A DNA stretch of 24,862 bases from Rhodocyclaceae bacterium UBA5602. Its GTDB lineage: Bacteria > Pseudomonadota > Gammaproteobacteria > Burkholderiales > Rhodocyclaceae. The DNA lies in contig DILC01000083.1 of the NCBI GenBank assembly GCA_002424865.1, positions 6,079 to 30,940 on the forward strand. The letters are read 5' to 3'. The position numbers and the translations under genes were made by a program. The notes under the pieces were generated by a model. The model was not told the DNA's origin. It made no database searches and worked only from the letters and a program-made list of their open reading frames with translations. Shown in pieces: positions 6,430 through 15,079 of the stretch; the stretch's first letter is position 1, and the number at the start of each line of letters is the position of its first letter.

Positions 6430-9400
6430 ATGATTCCCAATTTCTTTATTGATCGCCCAGTTTTTGCTTGGGTTATCGCCATCATCATCTGCCTGGGTGG
6501 CGCATTGGCGCTCAGGAGTTTGCCAGTTGCGCAATACCCGGCGGTTGCGCCCCCCGGGCTGACTATTTCTGTCAATTATCCTGGCGCATCCGCGCAGATT
6601 GTCGAAGAGACAGCCGTAGCGCTCATCGAGCAGGAGATGAATGGTATTGAGAATCTTCAATACATGGAATCTGCCTCTGAAACCGGGACAGGCTCGATTA
6701 CCTTGACATTCAAGCCAGGCACAGACATCAACTACGCGTCGGTCGAAGCACAAAACCGCATCAAGCGCGTCGAAGCCCGCTTGCCTGATGATGTACGTCG
6801 CCTGGGCGTAACGGTTGTGAAGTCAGTACGCAACTTTGTGATGTTTTTCTCGATCATCTCGCCCGACAATAGCCTGAGCTCCATTGATCTAGGCAACTAC
6901 GTTGCAGCTAATTTGCTAGAACCCCTGCGCCGCGTTCCCGGCGTGGGCGAAGCCTTGTTGTTTGGCACAGAATATTCGATGAGAATTTGGCTGCAACCCG
7001 ACAAGCTGTATGCCTACAAAATAACCCCCGCTGACATTTCGCGTGCGGTTAGGGCGCAAAACGTTCAAATTGCTACGGGCGAGCTCGGACAATTGCCTGC
7101 CGCGCCAGGACAAAACATCAACGCCGTTATTTCGCTAAGGGGGCGTCTTAAGTCACCTGAAGAGTTCGGCAACATCATTGTGCGCACCAACCCGGATGGT
7201 TCCACACTCCGCCTAAAAGACCTGGCACATGTAGAACTCGCGGCGCAAAGCTATGCGCGTTCAGCGCGGGTCGATGGCAAAAGCGATGCAGGCATTGCAA
7301 TTCGTCTAGCGCCAGGGGCTAATGCGCTAAGTACCGTCAAGGCATCCAAGGCAAAAATGGCCGAACTCGCGCAGTTTTTCCCCAAGGGCAAGATTGACTG
7401 GATCTCCCCCTATGACACATCACGTTTTGTCGCCATCTCGATTGAGGAAGTGGTTACCTCGCTCGTGGAAGCCGTCTTTCTGGTCTTTCTCGTGATGTAT
7501 TTATTCATGGGAAATTTTCGGGCAACACTCATTCCGACAATCGTGGTTCCCATCGCGTTATTAGGCGGCGCACTGGGTTTATATGCGTTCGGTTATTCCA
7601 TCAACGTACTGACTTTGTTTGCCATGGTGCTTGCGATTGGTATCGTCGTTGATGATGCCATCGTAGTGGTTGAGAACGTCGAACGAATAATGACCACAGA
7701 GCGCCTCTCGCCGCGTGCTGCAACCAGAAAAGCCATGGGACAGATTACGAGCGCCATCATTGCGATCACTGTCGTGCTCTCTGCCGTCTTTTTGCCGATG
7801 ACATTTTTTGGCGGTTCAACGGGGGCGATTTACCGGCAATTTGCTGTCACACTGGTCTTGACCATGGGTTTTTCAGCACTCATGGCAATCACCTTGACCC
7901 CGGCGCTCTGTGCCACCCTGTTAAAAGCGCACGAAGACCCAGGCGAAGTCATGTCGCGCGGGTTTCTGGGCTGGTTTAACCGGTTTTTTAACCGCACCAC
8001 CACACGGTATGTCTCCCGCGTTTCGGGTTTGGTGAAAAAAACATCACGCATCCTTATTCTTTACGCCGTCATTATTGCCGCCACGGCTTGGCTTTTTAAC
8101 AAGTTGCCGAGCAGCTTTCTGCCGGAAGAAGACCAGGGTTATTTTGTCGCCATGATTCAACTCCCGCCAGGCGCTACAGAAAATCGCACCCTGGCGGTGT
8201 TAAACCAGGTTGAGCAGTATTTCATGCAGCAGCCAGAAGTCGCGCACGTGGTTGGCGTGTTGGGGTTTTCGTTTGCGGGGAGTGGCCAAAATTCCGCCCT
8301 GGCGTTTATTACCCTCAAAGACTGGGGTGAGCGAAGTGCGCCAAACAGCACTTCCCAGGCACTGATTCGTAAAGCCAACATGACCTTTTTCAGAATCAAG
8401 CAGGCCATGATCTTTGCAATTAACCCCCCCCCCATCCCTGAATTGGCGGCCGCTGGTGGATTTGACTTCCGCTTGCAAGACCGTGGCGGCCTGGGTAGAG
8501 AAAAGCTTATCGAAGCCAGAAACATGGCCTTGGCGATGGCTTCCAAAAACGCCCATCTCACCGGCATTCGCCCGGAAGGCCAAGAGCCGGCGCCCCAACT
8601 GTTCCTGGACGTTGATCGCAGCAAAACAGAAACTTTGGGCGTGAGCATGACGGACCTGAATGACACGCTGCAATCAGCCTTGGGCGTGGCATATATCAAC
8701 GACTTTGTTTTACAAGGCCGCATCCTGCGCGTGCAAATGCAAGCAAATGCGGATACACGCAAAACCGTCGATTCGATTCTGCAACTCCCCGTGCGGAATA
8801 ATCGCGGCGAGATGATCATGCTCAGCGAATTGGTTTCCGCACGCTGGATTGTGGCCGCGCCCAAACTTGACCGTTATAACGGCCTGCCCGCCATGAAAAT
8901 CTCTGGCGCTGCCGCACCGGGGCGCAGCTCCGGCGAAGCCATCAGCGTCATGGAAGACATTGCCGCCAAGCTACCCGCAGGCATAGGCTTTGAGTGGTCA
9001 GGGATTACCTTTGAGGAAAAACTCGCTGGCGCTGAAGCGCCGCTCCTCTTTGCGGTTTCCCTTCTGGCTGTGTTCCTGTGCCTTGCCGCGCTGTATGAGA
9101 GCTGGTCAATCCCTTTCGCTGTGATGCTGGTCGTGCCACTCGGGATTTTTGGCGCGGTAGTCGCCGTTAGCCTGCGCGGTTTGCCAAACGATGTGTATTT
9201 CAAAGTGGGCCTGATCGCCATGATTGGCCTTTCGGCTAAAAACGCCATTTTGATTATCGAGTTTGCGCGCACGTTGCAAGACGAAGGCATGGGCTTGATT
9301 GAAGCCACGCTAGAAGCTTGCCGCTTGCGCTTTCGCCCAATCCTGATGACCTCCATTGCGTTTATTGCAGGCGTCATTCCGCTAGCGATTTCAAGTGGCG

Positions 9401-9558
9401 CGGGGGCTGAAAGCCGCCATGCAATTGGCACAGGCGTGATTGGCGGCATGTTGACAGCGACTGTCTTTGCCGTCTTTTTTGTACCGGTATTTTTCGTCGT
9501 TGTCCGGCGATTTTTCCCTGCCAAACCCCTTCCGCGTAAGGAAACACAAGATGCGTAA
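6430..9558 (+). CDS. RND multidrug efflux transporter, AcrB/MexB (HAE1) type
   Basis: The 1042-residue inner-membrane proton/drug antiporter aligns by eye with E. coli AcrB along its whole length. The N-terminus matches the FFIDRP-F-AWVIAI pattern, the fourth transmembrane helix carries the proton-relay pair Asp408-Asp409, and the tenth carries Lys937 in GLSAKNAIL. The switch-loop region GFSFAGSGQ is present, as is the GGSTGAIYRQF segment. Twelve transmembrane helices and two large periplasmic loops are expected. It should export amphiphilic drugs, solvents or aromatic compounds through the partner outer-membrane channel. It follows the adaptor by 3 bases and overlaps the outer-membrane gene by 8 bases, so the three form one operon. 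A run of ten C (8424-8433) encodes Pro-Pro-Pro and could slip. The frame is intact in this sequence. Confidence 0.96.
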   Translation: MIPNFFIDRPVFAWVIAIIICLGGALALRSLPVAQYPAVAPPGLTISVNYPGASAQIVEETAVALIEQEMNGIENLQYMESASETGTGSITLTFKPGTDINYASVEAQNRIKRVEARLPDDVRRLGVTVVKSVRNFVMFFSIISPDNSLSSIDLGNYVAANLLEPLRRVPGVGEALLFGTEYSMRIWLQPDKLYAYKITPADISRAVRAQNVQIATGELGQLPAAPGQNINAVISLRGRLKSPEEFGNIIVRTNPDGSTLRLKDLAHVELAAQSYARSARVDGKSDAGIAIRLAPGANALSTVKASKAKMAELAQFFPKGKIDWISPYDTSRFVAISIEEVVTSLVEAVFLVFLVMYLFMGNFRATLIPTIVVPIALLGGALGLYAFGYSINVLTLFAMVLAIGIVVDDAIVVVENVERIMTTERLSPRAATRKAMGQITSAIIAITVVLSAVFLPMTFFGGSTGAIYRQFAVTLVLTMGFSALMAITLTPALCATLLKAHEDPGEVMSRGFLGWFNRFFNRTTTRYVSRVSGLVKKTSRILILYAVIIAATAWLFNKLPSSFLPEEDQGYFVAMIQLPPGATENRTLAVLNQVEQYFMQQPEVAHVVGVLGFSFAGSGQNSALAFITLKDWGERSAPNSTSQALIRKANMTFFRIKQAMIFAINPPPIPELAAAGGFDFRLQDRGGLGREKLIEARNMALAMASKNAHLTGIRPEGQEPAPQLFLDVDRSKTETLGVSMTDLNDTLQSALGVAYINDFVLQGRILRVQMQANADTRKTVDSILQLPVRNNRGEMIMLSELVSARWIVAAPKLDRYNGLPAMKISGAAAPGRSSGEAISVMEDIAAKLPAGIGFEWSGITFEEKLAGAEAPLLFAVSLLAVFLCLAALYESWSIPFAVMLVVPLGIFGAVVAVSLRGLPNDVYFKVGLIAMIGLSAKNAILIIEFARTLQDEGMGLIEATLEACRLRFRPILMTSIAFIAGVIPLAISSGAGAESRHAIGTGVIGGMLTATVFAVFFVPVFFVVVRRFFPAKPLPRKETQDA
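8424..8433 (+). repeat. Homopolymeric C10 tract inside the RND pump gene
   Basis: Ten consecutive C bases encode the end of N-P-P-P-I-P in the periplasmic part of the pump. In AcrB the corresponding stretch is the less repetitive N-L-P-A-I. Gain or loss of one C would shift the frame and end the protein early. Confidence 0.95.
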
Positions 9559-11065
9559 GTTACCTCTGGGATCGCCAATCAGCGCCCTAGCCCCAGCACT
9601 CGCCATAGCGCTCGCGGGCTGCTCCTTTGCCCCAATCTATGAGCGCCCGGCGCTACCCGTGCCTGCGCAATGGCCCAGCAATGAAAAAGTCGGCGCTGGC
9701 GAGACGGCGACAAACCCGCCAGATTCGCCAAAGACATCGTCAGCCCAGCATCTTGCTGACTGGCATGATGTGTTTACTGATCCACGCCTGCAAAGGCTCA
9801 TCGACGCAGCCCTGATTCATAACCGCGACATGCAAATTGCAGTCGCCCGCGTGACTGAAGCGCAAGCGCTGCATGGCATCGCAACTGCGGATCGCTTGCC
9901 GACGATCAATCTCGGCCTTGGCCAGTCGGCCGCACGCCTGCCCGGTGAGTTATCGCCTTCCGGGCAAAAACAAACCACACGCCGTTATGACGCCAACCTT
10001 GGCATGACGGCTTTTGAGCTGGATTTCTGGGGTCGCGTTAAAAACCTCGATGCTGCGGCGCGTGCAAGCTATCTCGCCACCGCGCAAGCCCAACAAGCTT
10101 TTCGCTTGAGCCTAATTGCAGATGTTGCCAATGCACATTACAGCTTGCAAGAACTCACCGAGCGGCAACGCATCGCTGAATCCACGCTAGAGACCCGCCA
10201 ACAAAGCCGCGAGCTCATCGGCAAGCGCCGCGATGTCGGCCTCGCGGGCGACTTGGATTATCTCGCGGCCGACGGCGCTTATGAATCTGCCCGCGCAGAA
10301 CTCGCCGCCATCACGCGCAGCCAAAAAGCCGCGAGTACCGCTTTAGCCTTATTGATCGGCAATACCGAGCCCAGGGCGGCAGCCACTGGCTTGCCGCCTT
10401 ATCGTTCGCTGCTGGAGCAAAGCAGCTTGCCCTCGCTTGTCATCGACTTACCCAGCGAAGTCTTGTTGCGCCGTCCTGATGTACGCGCGGCAGAGCAAAG
10501 GTTACTGGCCGCTAACGCCAGCATTGGCGCGGCGCGCGCTGCCTTTTTCCCGCGTATCGGCCTGAGCCTGGCGTTTGGTTCAGCCAGCCGTACATTTTCA
10601 GGCTTGTTTGACAGCGGCACGGGAGCCTGGAGCTTTGCGCCATCGCTGGTTCAGCCTTTGTTTGATTCTGGCCGCACCCAGGCGAATGTCAGTCTTGCTG
10701 AAGCGCGCAAAGTCATCGCCGTTGCCGAGTATGAAAAGACCATACAACAAGCTTTCCGTGACGTAGCCGATGCCATGGCAGCGCGCGATTATTTGGCAGA
10801 GCAACTTGATGCCCTGACCGCCGCGGAAAAATCGCAAGCTAACCGTTTACAGCTGGTCGATGCCAGGTATCGCGCCGGAATTTCCAGCTACCTGGAATTG
10901 CTTGATGCACAACGAGAAACCTTTACCGTTCAACAAAATGCCTTGCAGGTGCGCCGTGCCCTCCTCGCCGCCACTGCGCAGCTTTACAAGGCGCTCGGGG
11001 GCGATGCCCCTGCTGGAGAACCCAGTGCAAATGGCGTACCCCAAAAAAACCACCCCCCCGGTTAA
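9551..11065 (+). CDS. Outer-membrane efflux lipoprotein, OprM/NodT (TolC-like) type
   Basis: This is a 504-residue outer-membrane channel. The ATG at 9551 overlaps the last 8 bases of the pump gene and has AAGGA 8 bases upstream. The open frame extends 28 codons further, but only this start gives a proper lipoprotein signal with lipobox L21-A-G-C24. The typical NodT-family segments are visible: ADWHDVFTDPRLQRLIDAAL near residue 75 and RRPDVRAAEQRLLAANASIG near 305-325, marking the two internal repeats of coiled-coil helices. Trimers form the beta-barrel and periplasmic tunnel that complete the tripartite pump. The frame ends after a proline-rich tail, with a strong terminator starting 19 bases past the stop. 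Confidence 0.95.
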   Translation: MRKLPLGSPISALAPALAIALAGCSFAPIYERPALPVPAQWPSNEKVGAGETATNPPDSPKTSSAQHLADWHDVFTDPRLQRLIDAALIHNRDMQIAVARVTEAQALHGIATADRLPTINLGLGQSAARLPGELSPSGQKQTTRRYDANLGMTAFELDFWGRVKNLDAAARASYLATAQAQQAFRLSLIADVANAHYSLQELTERQRIAESTLETRQQSRELIGKRRDVGLAGDLDYLAADGAYESARAELAAITRSQKAASTALALLIGNTEPRAAATGLPPYRSLLEQSSLPSLVIDLPSEVLLRRPDVRAAEQRLLAANASIGAARAAFFPRIGLSLAFGSASRTFSGLFDSGTGAWSFAPSLVQPLFDSGRTQANVSLAEARKVIAVAEYEKTIQQAFRDVADAMAARDYLAEQLDALTAAEKSQANRLQLVDARYRAGISSYLELLDAQRETFTVQQNALQVRRALLAATAQLYKALGGDAPAGEPSANGVPQKNHPPG

Positions 11066-11084
11066 AAACTTGGCTTGCCTGCGC

Positions 11085-11116
11085 AAAAAAGCCGCCCGGA
11101 CTCAGGCGGCTTTTTT
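11085..11116 (+). terminator. Intrinsic terminator of the efflux operon, possibly bidirectional
   Basis: A perfect 12-base stem (AAAAAAGCCGCC, 11085-11096, and GGCGGCTTTTTT, 11105-11116) encloses an 8-base loop. The GC core is followed by T6 on the plus strand and, by symmetry, T6 on the minus strand. It can therefore stop transcription from the efflux operon and from the converging slyD gene. Confidence 0.92.
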
Positions 11117-11228
11117 ATTGAAGCGCTGACTGCCCAAAAAGGCCACTTAAAACCCCAGCTAACCCCGCCTGGCGCCTATCGCGGGCTTCATCGCGGATTA
11201 TTGCGTGGGTTATCAGGTACTCAGGGCC

Positions 11229-11699
11229 TCAATGGTGATGCCCATGTGCGCCGTGCACGTGGCCATGGGAAATTTCTTCCGCAGTGCCTGGCCGCACGTC
11301 GGCAATGGCGCAAGAAAATATCAAGGCAATACCCGCCAAGGGATGATTGCCGTCCACCACGACTTTGTCGTCTGCAATGTCGGTGATGGTGTAGAGCCGA
11401 TCATCCTCATCGCCCCGCTCGAACTGCGTGCCCATCTCGATGTTATCGGGAAACAAGTTGCGTGGCTCAACGATCACCAGCGCCGCATCGTATTCGCCAA
11501 ACGCATCTTCTGGTTGCAGCTTGACTTCTACACGATCGCCCACCGACTTGCCATGAATCTCTTCTTCGATGCGGTCAAAGATGCCGCCATAACCACCATG
11601 CAAATAAACCAAAGGGGTGCTCCCCTCATCAATCAGGTTGCCATCCGGATCCTTGACTGTGTATTCGAGTGTCACGACACTATTTTTAGCGACTTGCAT
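11229..11699 (-). CDS. slyD: FKBP-type peptidyl-prolyl cis-trans isomerase, SlyD family
   Basis: The protein has 156 residues. The FKBP half (residues 1-65, with TLEYTVKDPDGNLIDEG and PLVYLHGGYG) is followed by the inserted IF chaperone domain (about 70-125, EDAFGEYD to YTITDIADDKVVVDGNHPLAG) and a short His-rich tail ending HGHVHGAHGHHH. SlyD catalyses prolyl isomerisation and acts as a folding chaperone in the cytoplasm. In enterobacteria its His-rich tail delivers nickel to hydrogenases, but here the tail is shorter and may only bind metal. The start has AAAGGA 7-9 bases upstream. The first 14 bases overlap the end of the upstream peroxiredoxin gene, so translation is probably coupled. Confidence 0.93.
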   Translation of the reverse strand: MQVAKNSVVTLEYTVKDPDGNLIDEGSTPLVYLHGGYGGIFDRIEEEIHGKSVGDRVEVKLQPEDAFGEYDAALVIVEPRNLFPDNIEMGTQFERGDEDDRLYTITDIADDKVVVDGNHPLAGIALIFSCAIADVRPGTAEEISHGHVHGAHGHHH

Positions 11700-12180
11700 G
11701 ATGCTTTCCTTTACCGTTGAGATGTTGAATCAGTTTATAAACCATCGCCGCATGTCCTTTGGCGGGTACATCATAAAGCGCATGCTGGATAATGCCGTTT
11801 TTGTCGATGACAAATGTGGAGCGAATGATACAAAGTTTTTTATGTCCATCCCGCTCACGATACTGGCTCACCCCGAATCGGCTGCATACTTCGCCCTTTT
11901 CGTCCGACAGCAAAGGCATCGACAAGCCATGTTCATCACGAAAGTTGGCGTGTGAATAGCAGTCGTCACGTGAAACGCCCATCACCTGGCAACCGAGCTT
12001 GTCAAATTCGCTTTGATGATCAGAAAACTCCGTCGCTTCAATAATGCAGTTCGGCGAATTATCACGCGGATAAAAAAACAGGACTAGATCATATTTGCCG
12101 TACAAGCCATGCGAATCAACCCATTGCATATCGGCATCGGGCAACAAAAAATGGTGCGCTTTATCTCCTGTTTGCAGCAT
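11686..12180 (-). CDS. Peroxiredoxin, BCP/PrxQ subfamily
   Basis: This 164-residue thioredoxin-fold peroxidase reduces hydrogen and organic peroxides in the cytoplasm. The peroxidatic motif is P38-x3-S42-x2-C45 in FFYPRDNSPNC, with Ser in place of the usual Thr; a conserved-type Arg follows in CIIRSTFVID. In many BCP proteins a resolving Cys lies five residues after the peroxidatic one, but position 50 here is Thr. Other cysteines (Cys64, Cys74 and two later ones) exist, and the enzyme may use one of them or work as a 1-Cys enzyme (inference). GGAGGG lies 5 bases before the ATG. The gene runs into slyD with a 14-base overlap, suggesting a small protein-quality and oxidative-stress operon. Confidence 0.92.
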   Translation of the reverse strand: MLQTGDKAHHFLLPDADMQWVDSHGLYGKYDLVLFFYPRDNSPNCIIEATEFSDHQSEFDKLGCQVMGVSRDDCYSHANFRDEHGLSMPLLSDEKGEVCSRFGVSQYRERDGHKKLCIIRSTFVIDKNGIIQHALYDVPAKGHAAMVYKLIQHLNGKGKHHASR

Positions 12181-12221
12181 TGATTCCCTCCCGCGTTCTT
12201 CCTGCCAGATAAGGAAAACTT

Positions 12222-12252
12222 ATTCTAGCCGAGCTCGTTTTGCCTCTTGCAA
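12222..12252 (-). promoter_or_regulatory. Possible promoter for peroxiredoxin-slyD
   Basis: On the minus strand, TTGCAA (12247-12252) and TAGAAT (12222-12227) are separated by 19 bases, about 40 bases upstream of the peroxiredoxin ATG. The hexamers are fair, but the spacing is at the long limit for sigma-70. Confidence 0.35.
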
Positions 12253-12304
12253 CGCGCTCCGGCATTTGCGCCTAAACAAGGCATTTATGCGGCACATTAC
12301 ACCA

Positions 12305-13435
12305 CTACGCTGCAATAAAGGAATGATGCGCTGTGGCCAGATACTCGTGCGAGCGCATCTCGACCAAGCGGCTTACGGTGCGTAAAAACTCGCCCGCCTG
12401 CCGTCCTTCCGTATACAAGTCTTCTGCCGCACATGCGGCGCTGATGATGAGTTTGACACGATGATCATATAAAACATCGACCAGCCAGGTAAAACGCCTT
12501 GCCGCACTCGCGTCATCCAAGGCCATCTTCGGCACATTGGACAAGATCAGCGTGTGATACTCCTCAGCCAAGGCGAGATAATCGTTTTGCGAGCGCGGCC
12601 CCTCGCATAACGTAGCGAAATCAAACCAGATAATGCCAGGCGCAACTGCCACAACCGGCAACTCCCGGCCGAGCAAACTCACGCTTCGCGCAACCTGGCT
12701 ATCGCCTGGCTGGCCTGCGAGTTGCTGAAAAGTTTGCCGCAATGCCGCTTCCGATTCCGCCATGTCACCCACTAAAAACATGTCGGCCTGCTCTAAGGTA
12801 CGCAGCCGATAATCGATCCCGGCATCAATTTCCATCACATCCAATGTTTCGTTCAGCAAGGCGATGGTAGGCAAAAAGTTTTGTCTTTGCAGCCCATTGG
12901 GATACAAACCGTCGGGCGGATAATTTGATGTAATGCAAAACACCACACCGGCATCAAACAGGGCTTTCATCAAGCGGCCAAGAATCATTGCATCCGCAAT
13001 GTCAGAGACATGAAACTCGTCAAAACACATCAAGCGCGTTTGCCGGGCGATTTGTTCCGCCACCTTGGCCAATGGGTCAGGCTCTGAATGGTGAGCCTTC
13101 AAGGCTTGATGCACTTCACGCATAAAGGCATGAAAATGCACGCGGCGCTTTCTTTGGTACGGAACCGCGGCAAAAAAACAGTCCATCAAAAAACTTTTGC
13201 CGCGACCAACACCACCCCACAACCACACCCCGCGCGGCAGTTCCGGATGAATGAATAATTTTCTTAAGCGATTACGCCTGGCCGCCTTTAAGGCGAGCAG
13301 TTCGTCATAAAACTGCTGCAACCGGCCTATCGCCGCTAACTGCGCTGAGTCCGCTACACGATGGCGCTCAGCCAAACTTGCCTGATAAGCCTCGCGCACG
13401 CCCTCTTTAGGCACTTGAAGAATACGATAGGGCAT
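12305..13435 (-). CDS. zapE: Cell division protein ZapE / AFG1-type ATPase
   Basis: From the ATG at 13435 the protein has 376 residues. It shows a Walker A motif G74-G-V-G-R-G-K80-S81, a Walker B C-F-D139-E140-F, and the family signature TSNYPPDGLYPNGLQRQNFLP. In E. coli ZapE interacts with FtsZ at the division site. The mitochondrial homologue AFG1/LACE1 is linked to quality control of respiratory-chain subunits, which may explain why the gene sits behind TCA and sdh genes in betaproteobacteria (inference). The open frame runs 29 codons further upstream, but that extension is Cys-rich and unlike the family. The chosen start gives the usual N-terminus, although its ribosome-binding site is weak. 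A hairpin separates it from lpdA. Confidence 0.93.
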   Translation of the reverse strand: MPYRILQVPKEGVREAYQASLAERHRVADSAQLAAIGRLQQFYDELLALKAARRNRLRKLFIHPELPRGVWLWGGVGRGKSFLMDCFFAAVPYQRKRRVHFHAFMREVHQALKAHHSEPDPLAKVAEQIARQTRLMCFDEFHVSDIADAMILGRLMKALFDAGVVFCITSNYPPDGLYPNGLQRQNFLPTIALLNETLDVMEIDAGIDYRLRTLEQADMFLVGDMAESEAALRQTFQQLAGQPGDSQVARSVSLLGRELPVVAVAPGIIWFDFATLCEGPRSQNDYLALAEEYHTLILSNVPKMALDDASAARRFTWLVDVLYDHRVKLIISAACAAEDLYTEGRQAGEFLRTVSRLVEMRSHEYLATAHHSFIAA

Positions 13436-13510
13436 GGCTCTACGGCCCGTAACTATTTGAGGATGCCTGCAATGGAGAAAACCTGAGGCACAGCATGCGC
13501 ATGAACCGGG

Positions 13511-13548
13511 AAAGAAGCGCAACCCGATGTAAAAGATTGCGCTTCTTT
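13511..13548. terminator. Perfect 12-base stem-loop between lpdA and zapE
   Basis: AAAGAAGCGCAA (13511-13522) pairs exactly with TTGCGCTTCTTT (13537-13548) around a 14-base loop. It lies 35 bases after the lpdA stop on the minus strand. The stem ends in only three T, so termination may be partial and some read-through into zapE is possible. Confidence 0.7.
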
Positions 13549-13582
13549 ATCCACGAAGATAGCTGCCCGTCCTGCGTTTCAA

Positions 13583-15007
13583 TCAAAAGTGCAAAGCGCG
13601 CTTATCCACGGCCAATGCAGACTCATGCATGGCCTCAGACAAGGTCGGATGGGCATGGCAAATGCGTGCAATATCTTCTGACGAGGCATTGAATTCCATC
13701 GCCACAACCGCTTCAGCAATCAATTCTGATGCATTGTTGCCAATCACGTGCACACCCAGCACGCGGTCTGTTTTAGCGCATGCCAGCATTTTGACAAACC
13801 CAGTGGTATCGCCCTGGCCTAAAGCACGGCCATTGGCGGCGAAGGGGATCTGCCCGACACGGTATTCCACCCCTTGGTTTTTCAACTGCTGCTCTGTTTT
13901 ACCGACCCAGGCAATTTCCGGATGGGTATAGATAACCCAGGGAATGGCATCGTAATTGACGTGCCCCTTTTGGCCTGCGATGCATTCAGCCACCATGACG
14001 CCTTCTTCCATGCTCTTGTGCGCGAGCATCGGCCCCGGCACCACATCGCCCACCGCCCACACATTCGGCAGGTTAGTCTTGCAGTGTTCATCCACGGCAA
14101 TAAAGCCCCGGTCCGTCATCGCCAGGCCAACATCTTCCACGCCCAGATCTTGGGTAGAAGGCACACGGCCCACTGAGACAATCAGGCGATCACATTCCAG
14201 CACCTTGGTTTCATCGCCTAATTCATAGGCAATGGTGACACCTTTTTTAGTCACATCGACCTTGGTGATTTTCGCCCCCAGGTGAATCGACAAGCCCTGT
14301 TTTTGCGTAAATGTTTTCCATGCTTCTTTAGAAACAGCCGCATCGGCCGACGCGAGAAAATCCGGCATCGCTTCCAGGATGGTCACGTCCGAACCCAGGC
14401 GCTTCCACACCGACCCCAATTCCAAACCAATGACACCCGCACCTATCACGCCTAAACGCTTCGGCACCGCATCAAAAGATAATGCGCCGACGTTATCGCA
14501 AACCATTTGGTTATCCACCGGAATGTTCGGCAGATGGCGTGCTTGCGAGCCCGTGGCGACCACCACGTGGGTTGCCTCGACGCGCTCGCCGCTGACATCA
14601 ATTTGCCAGCGCTCATTTTCACGGCCAATGAATTTTCCATGCCCGGGGAGCAAGGTGACTTTATTCTTCTTGAATAAGCCTTTGATTCCGCTGGTCAATT
14701 GGCTAACGATATTGTCTTTGCGCTTGACCATGGTCGCCACGTCCATTTTCACGCCGCTCGCTGAAATGCCGTGCATGACAAAAGAATGGTTCGCCTGCTC
14801 AAACAATTCGGAAGACTGGAGAAGCGCTTTGGAAGGAATGCAGCCCACGTTCAAACACGTGCCGCCGAGCCTGACTTCGCCTTTCGGGTCGGCGTAGGCT
14901 TCTGACTCAACACACGCTGTTGATAAACCCAATTGCGCCGCACGTATCGCCGCCACATAACCACCGGGCCCACCGCCGATAACGACCACATCAAATTGCT
15001 TAGCCAT
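13583..15007 (-). CDS. lpdA: Dihydrolipoyl dehydrogenase (E3 of 2-oxoglutarate dehydrogenase)
   Basis: This 474-residue FAD-dependent disulfide reductase has the N-terminal FAD site G11-G-G-P-G-G, the redox disulfide pair Cys51/Cys56 in GGTCLNVGCIPSK, a central NAD-binding segment (GVIGAGVIGLELGSV), and the C-terminal catalytic His-Glu motif HAHPTLSEAMHE. It reoxidises the dihydrolipoyl arm of E2 and makes NADH. The start at 15007 has AAAGG 7 bases upstream; the frame continues seven codons further without better signals. It is the last 2-oxoglutarate dehydrogenase gene of the TCA run and follows odhB after 72 bases. It may also serve pyruvate dehydrogenase or the glycine cleavage system if no other E3 exists in the genome. 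Confidence 0.96.
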   Translation of the reverse strand: MAKQFDVVVIGGGPGGYVAAIRAAQLGLSTACVESEAYADPKGEVRLGGTCLNVGCIPSKALLQSSELFEQANHSFVMHGISASGVKMDVATMVKRKDNIVSQLTSGIKGLFKKNKVTLLPGHGKFIGRENERWQIDVSGERVEATHVVVATGSQARHLPNIPVDNQMVCDNVGALSFDAVPKRLGVIGAGVIGLELGSVWKRLGSDVTILEAMPDFLASADAAVSKEAWKTFTQKQGLSIHLGAKITKVDVTKKGVTIAYELGDETKVLECDRLIVSVGRVPSTQDLGVEDVGLAMTDRGFIAVDEHCKTNLPNVWAVGDVVPGPMLAHKSMEEGVMVAECIAGQKGHVNYDAIPWVIYTHPEIAWVGKTEQQLKNQGVEYRVGQIPFAANGRALGQGDTTGFVKMLACAKTDRVLGVHVIGNNASELIAEAVVAMEFNASSEDIARICHAHPTLSEAMHESALAVDKRALHF

Positions 15008-15079
15008 GAGACAACCTTTCTGAATCAATAAGTTCTAGCGCCAACACACCCCCCTAGCGGACAATGCGTTAAGCGAATA

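Noticed and set aside
8157..9578. Two minus-strand frames of about 235 codons each
   Set aside because: Both are antisense to the AcrB-type pump gene and consist of low-information Ser/Arg/Ala-rich sequence.
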